Assembly: GCA_022571535.1 (NCBI GenBank)
Contig: JACZXR010000060.1
Coordinates: 1-9,270 of the forward strand
DNA: 9,270 nt
Direction of reading: 5' to 3'
From: Deltaproteobacteria bacterium
GTDB taxonomy: Bacteria > Desulfobacterota > Binatia > UBA9968 > CAXXLF01
Positions 6,282 through 9,270 of the stretch are shown here, piece after piece. The notes beneath the pieces are model-generated. The model was not told the DNA's origin and searched no databases. It saw only the letters and a program-made list of their open reading frames with translations. Position 1 is the stretch's first letter, and each line of letters begins with the position of its first letter. A program made the position numbers and the translations under genes.

Positions 6282-6659
6282 ATGCGAGTGATGCTACCGC
6301 CTTTAAGAGAACGTCGTTTGATGGATCGTCATCTCACTTCCTTCTTCCGCGAATACAAACCATCGGACTTCAAAAAGGCGATTTCATATCTCAGCCGTTT
6401 CTACCATATAAGAATGCCTCAGGTAGAGTGGTTCGAGTATATAGATTGGGGAAAGACCGCGGGCATAACATATGCGAACGGAAAAATCCATTTGGTACAT
6501 CCTGAGAACTGGAAGAAAGGGAGAAAGTACAACTCTGAGAGAAAATGGATCAATATGGTGCTCCATGAATTCGCCCATTATATCTTTTGGGCGGATGCTG
6601 AAAAGAAAGCGGACAACTTCGCCTTGCGGATGGTTAGAGGTGTGAACAACCACAAATAG
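6282..6659 (+). CDS. Small putative zinc metallopeptidase (HEFAH motif)
   Basis: This 125-residue protein contains HEFAH at 95-99, a match to the HExxH zinc site, with E96 as the likely catalytic base. EKKADNFALRMV (107-118) follows at the distance and with the E-x-x-A-x-x-F-A pattern that supplies the third metal ligand (E107) in ImmA/IrrE-like gluzincins. There is no signal peptide, membrane segment or extra domain, so it is a minimal cytoplasmic peptidase core. AAGGA at 6269-6273 lies 8 nt before ATG 6282, which supports this start. By my count GC over 6301-6660 is about 44 percent, against mid-50s for its neighbours, so it may have been acquired. ileS starts 53 bp downstream. The substrate is unknown; a regulator-cleaving peptidase or a toxin/antitoxin-related protein are possible. 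I am confident of the gene and motif, not of activity. Confidence 0.75.
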   Translation: MRVMLPPLRERRLMDRHLTSFFREYKPSDFKKAISYLSRFYHIRMPQVEWFEYIDWGKTAGITYANGKIHLVHPENWKKGRKYNSERKWINMVLHEFAHYIFWADAEKKADNFALRMVRGVNNHK

Positions 6660-6712
6660 ATCCCTTCCTCAAGCTGCCTTGTCTCAATCGGCCCACCTCT
6701 TTCGCTTTTGCT

Positions 6713-9270
6713 ATGGATTATAAAGAGACTCTCAACCTTCCAAAAACGCGCTTTCCCATGCGCGCAAACCTTCCCCAGAACGAACCTCGCCAGGTAGAAA
6801 AATGGAAGAATGGCAGGATGTATTTTAAAATCCTTGAAGCCAACAAGGGGAAAAATAAATATATCCTTCACGATGGGCCTCCTTATGCCAACGGCAACAT
6901 CCACCTGGGGCATGCACTAAACAAAATCCTCAAGGACATCATCGTCAAACATAAAAACATGACAGGCTTTTTGGCCCCCTATATTCCCGGTTGGGATTGT
7001 CATGGCCTGCCTATCGAGCTGCAGGTAGAAAAAAACATCGGCCGGACAAAAAAAAGAGAACTCAGCAAAACCGAAGTCCGGCGCCTATGCAGGGAATATG
7101 CCGAAAAGTACATTTCTATCCAGAGAGAGGAATTCATAAGACTGGGGATCTTGGGAGATTGGGACCATCCTTATCGAACCATCGATTTCTTGTACGAGGC
7201 AGCGGAGGTAAGAGAACTGGGGAAATTTATCTCTGCTGGTTTCCTCTACCGGCAAAAAAAGCCCGTTTACTGGTGCCCCTCCTGTCGCACTGCCCTGGCC
7301 GAATCCGAAGTGGAGTACGAGGAGCACATCTCACCCTCAATCTACGTAAAGTTTCCGGTCATCGACCCCATGGGAAAATTTCATTCGGATTCAGTGCGAA
7401 GGTCCCACTTCGTCATCTGGACCACCACTCCCTGGACCCTCCCAGCCAACCAGGCAATAGCCGTTCATCCCGAGCTCACCTACACGCGTGTCAGGACCCC
7501 AGCTGGCGAGCTAACCATTGCCCAGGACCTGGTAACGGCTCTAATGGAGACATTCGGTTACGGGGATGGCGATTACGAGGTGCTCCCCGGAGCGTGGAGA
7601 GGGAAAGAGCTTGAAGGAATCCTCTGCCACCACCCCTGGATCGACCGCGAGGTTAAGGTAATCCTCGGTGAGTTTGTGACCAAAGATCAAGGCACGGGAT
7701 GTGTCCACATTGCGCCGGGCCACGGACATGAAGACTACGAGGTCGGACAGCGCTACGGACTCGAGGTCATAGCCCCGGTCGATTCTGAGGGGAGATTTAC
7801 ACCCGAGGCAGGGGACCTAGCAGGTGAATCGGTTTTCAAGGCCGACCCGAAAATTGTCGACAAGCTTAGCGCCGAGAACGCCCTCCTCAAAGAGGAAAGG
7901 CTAACCCATAGCTACCCGCATTGTTGGCGCTGCAAAAAGCCCGTCATCTTCCGAGCCACCGAGCAGTGGTTTATCTCAATGGAAAAGAACGGCCTGCGTC
8001 GCCAAGCCTTGGAGGCCATTGACCAGGTCACATGGATTCCCCCCTGGGGGCGAGAGCGCATCCGTGGCATGCTGGAGAGCAGGCCGGACTGGTGCATCTC
8101 GCGCCAACGCTCTTGGGGAGTTCCCATTCCGATCTTCTACTGTAAGCAATGCCGCCAAGCCCTGCTGAGCCAGAAGATATGTGATCATATCGGAGCTATC
8201 TTCGCGCAGGAGGGCTCAGACGCCTGGTTTACCCATCCCGCTAACGAACTCATCCCTACCGATTTTCGGTGTAGCGGATGTGGGGGGAGAGACTTCTCCA
8301 AAGAGGAGGATATCCTGGATGTCTGGTTCGATTCAGGGGTGAGTCATTCCGCCGTAGTGGAGCGCCACTCCGAACTGGGCGGCATATCTGATCTCTATCT
8401 GGAGGGAAGTGATCAGCATCGAGGCTGGTTTCACACTTCGCTTCTCACCGCTATAGGCACGCGCGCACGCGCCCCCTACCGAAGCGTTCTCACCCACGGA
8501 TTCACACTAGACGGGGGCGGACGTAAGATGTCGAAATCTCTGGGTAACGTGGTGGCCCCACAAGACATCATCAAGACCTTTGGAGCAGAGATCCTGAGAC
8601 TCTGGGTTTCCGCCGAGGACTACCGAGATGACGTCCGTATTTCCAAGGAGATCTTGGCCCGACTGGCGGAGGCCTACCGGAAACTGAGGAACACCGCACG
8701 CTTTCTTCTGGGCAATCTCCATGACTTTAATCCCGAAAACGACGCGGTTGAGCCAGAGACCCTCGCTGAGCTGGATCGCTGGATCCTACATCGCACTCAA
8801 GGCCTTCTCGGAAGATGTCTGGAAGCTTACCAAAAATTCGAGTTTCACATTGTTTATCATGCACTGAACAACTTCTGCAGTGTGGATCTCAGCGCCCTCT
8901 ACCTGGATATCGCTAAAGACCGCCTCTACTGCAGCGGGACCAACTCAAGAGAAAGACGGTCCGCCCAGACAACCCTTTATCGCATCCTAGAGGTTCTGGT
9001 CCACCTCATGGCTCCCATCCTCTCCTTCACGGCTGAGGAGATCTGGGAATACATATCTAAACGGAGCGGTTGTCCGGAGAGCGTTTTTCTCTCTCAGATG
9101 CCCCATTCCGACATTTCCCTCACCAATGAGGAGCTCGGGGCCACCTGGGAGCAGATTTTCAAGCTGCGGGGCGAGATACTGAAGGCCCTAGAGGCTGCCA
9201 GAAACGGTGGTCTCATCGGGCACTCTCTGGATGCAAAGGTGGTGCTCTATCCAGACGCCTATTCCCATGA
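6713..9270 (+). CDS. ileS: Isoleucyl-tRNA synthetase (IleS), 3' end outside window
   Basis: This cytoplasmic class I synthetase charges tRNA-Ile and hydrolyses mischarged valine. The window holds 852 codons of an expected roughly 930. Signature motifs are HLGH at 64-67, WTTTPWTLPANQ (236-247) and GTGCVHIAPGHGHEDY (327-342, editing aspartate about D341) of the CP1 editing domain, DVWFDSG (536-542), LEGSDQHRGWF (563-573) and KMSKS (605-609). Two cysteine sets suggest zinc knuckles in the connective regions: C188/C191 with C404/C407, and C477/C480 with C520/C523. The anticodon-binding domain begins near 680. The C-terminal zinc finger is lost to the window edge. The ATG at 6713 gives the typical start MDYKETLNLPKTRFPMRANLP, but no Shine-Dalgarno precedes it; the upstream 20 bases are pyrimidine-rich. 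It may rely on read-through from the metallopeptidase gene 53 bp upstream. Confidence 0.98.
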   Translation, partial: MDYKETLNLPKTRFPMRANLPQNEPRQVEKWKNGRMYFKILEANKGKNKYILHDGPPYANGNIHLGHALNKILKDIIVKHKNMTGFLAPYIPGWDCHGLPIELQVEKNIGRTKKRELSKTEVRRLCREYAEKYISIQREEFIRLGILGDWDHPYRTIDFLYEAAEVRELGKFISAGFLYRQKKPVYWCPSCRTALAESEVEYEEHISPSIYVKFPVIDPMGKFHSDSVRRSHFVIWTTTPWTLPANQAIAVHPELTYTRVRTPAGELTIAQDLVTALMETFGYGDGDYEVLPGAWRGKELEGILCHHPWIDREVKVILGEFVTKDQGTGCVHIAPGHGHEDYEVGQRYGLEVIAPVDSEGRFTPEAGDLAGESVFKADPKIVDKLSAENALLKEERLTHSYPHCWRCKKPVIFRATEQWFISMEKNGLRRQALEAIDQVTWIPPWGRERIRGMLESRPDWCISRQRSWGVPIPIFYCKQCRQALLSQKICDHIGAIFAQEGSDAWFTHPANELIPTDFRCSGCGGRDFSKEEDILDVWFDSGVSHSAVVERHSELGGISDLYLEGSDQHRGWFHTSLLTAIGTRARAPYRSVLTHGFTLDGGGRKMSKSLGNVVAPQDIIKTFGAEILRLWVSAEDYRDDVRISKEILARLAEAYRKLRNTARFLLGNLHDFNPENDAVEPETLAELDRWILHRTQGLLGRCLEAYQKFEFHIVYHALNNFCSVDLSALYLDIAKDRLYCSGTNSRERRSAQTTLYRILEVLVHLMAPILSFTAEEIWEYISKRSGCPESVFLSQMPHSDISLTNEELGATWEQIFKLRGEILKALEAARNGGLIGHSLDAKVVLYPDAYSH

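Noticed and set aside
6242..6505. 87-codon plus-strand frame overlapping the metallopeptidase gene
   Set aside because: The competing frame starting at 6282 has an AAGGA site and an intact HEFAH...E zinc motif; this one has neither.

Overview
This window looks like chromosomal core sequence from a Gram-negative bacterium. An outer-membrane porin tail and a lipid A-type acyltransferase point to two membranes. GlnA carries the adenylylation tyrosine, PII carries the uridylylation tyrosine, and a sigma-54 promoter precedes glnA. GC is in the mid-50s percent. I would guess a Desulfobacterota-like (former Deltaproteobacteria) or similar environmental lineage, but the sequence alone does not settle it. 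I see no insertion sequence, phage, CRISPR array, tRNA or rRNA.

Left block, plus strand (1-2312): the last 45 codons of a beta-barrel porin, then a 344-bp regulatory gap with a near-consensus -24/-12 promoter and an upstream inverted repeat, then glnA and glnB. This is an ammonium assimilation module. GlnA makes glutamine and PII reports nitrogen status; both keep their covalent modification sites.

Convergent gap (2313-2451): three hairpin-forming inverted repeats within 100 bp separate glnB from the minus-strand genes.

Middle block, minus strand (5936 down to 2452): a lysophospholipid/lipid A-type acyltransferase, then after 139 bp a class II aldolase-family protein, then after 37 bp a UbiD-family prenylated-FMN decarboxylase. 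The last two look like an operon. Both families include decarboxylases of aromatic or ring-cleavage acids, so a carboxylated aromatic substrate is a reasonable but unproven guess. The acyltransferase has lost the acidic residue of its HX4(D/E) motif.

Divergent gap (5937-6281): about 340 bp without a convincing gene. It contains several small inverted repeats that could fold together, plus a 9-bp direct repeat flanking a hairpin.

Right block, plus strand (6282-9270): a small AT-richer gene for an HEFAH zinc metallopeptidase-like protein, then ileS, which runs off the right edge with 852 codons present and roughly 80 missing. No new multi-gene system is evident. The most original leads are the UbiD/aldolase pair, the catalytically odd acyltransferase, the small metallopeptidase, and the two structured intergenic regions.
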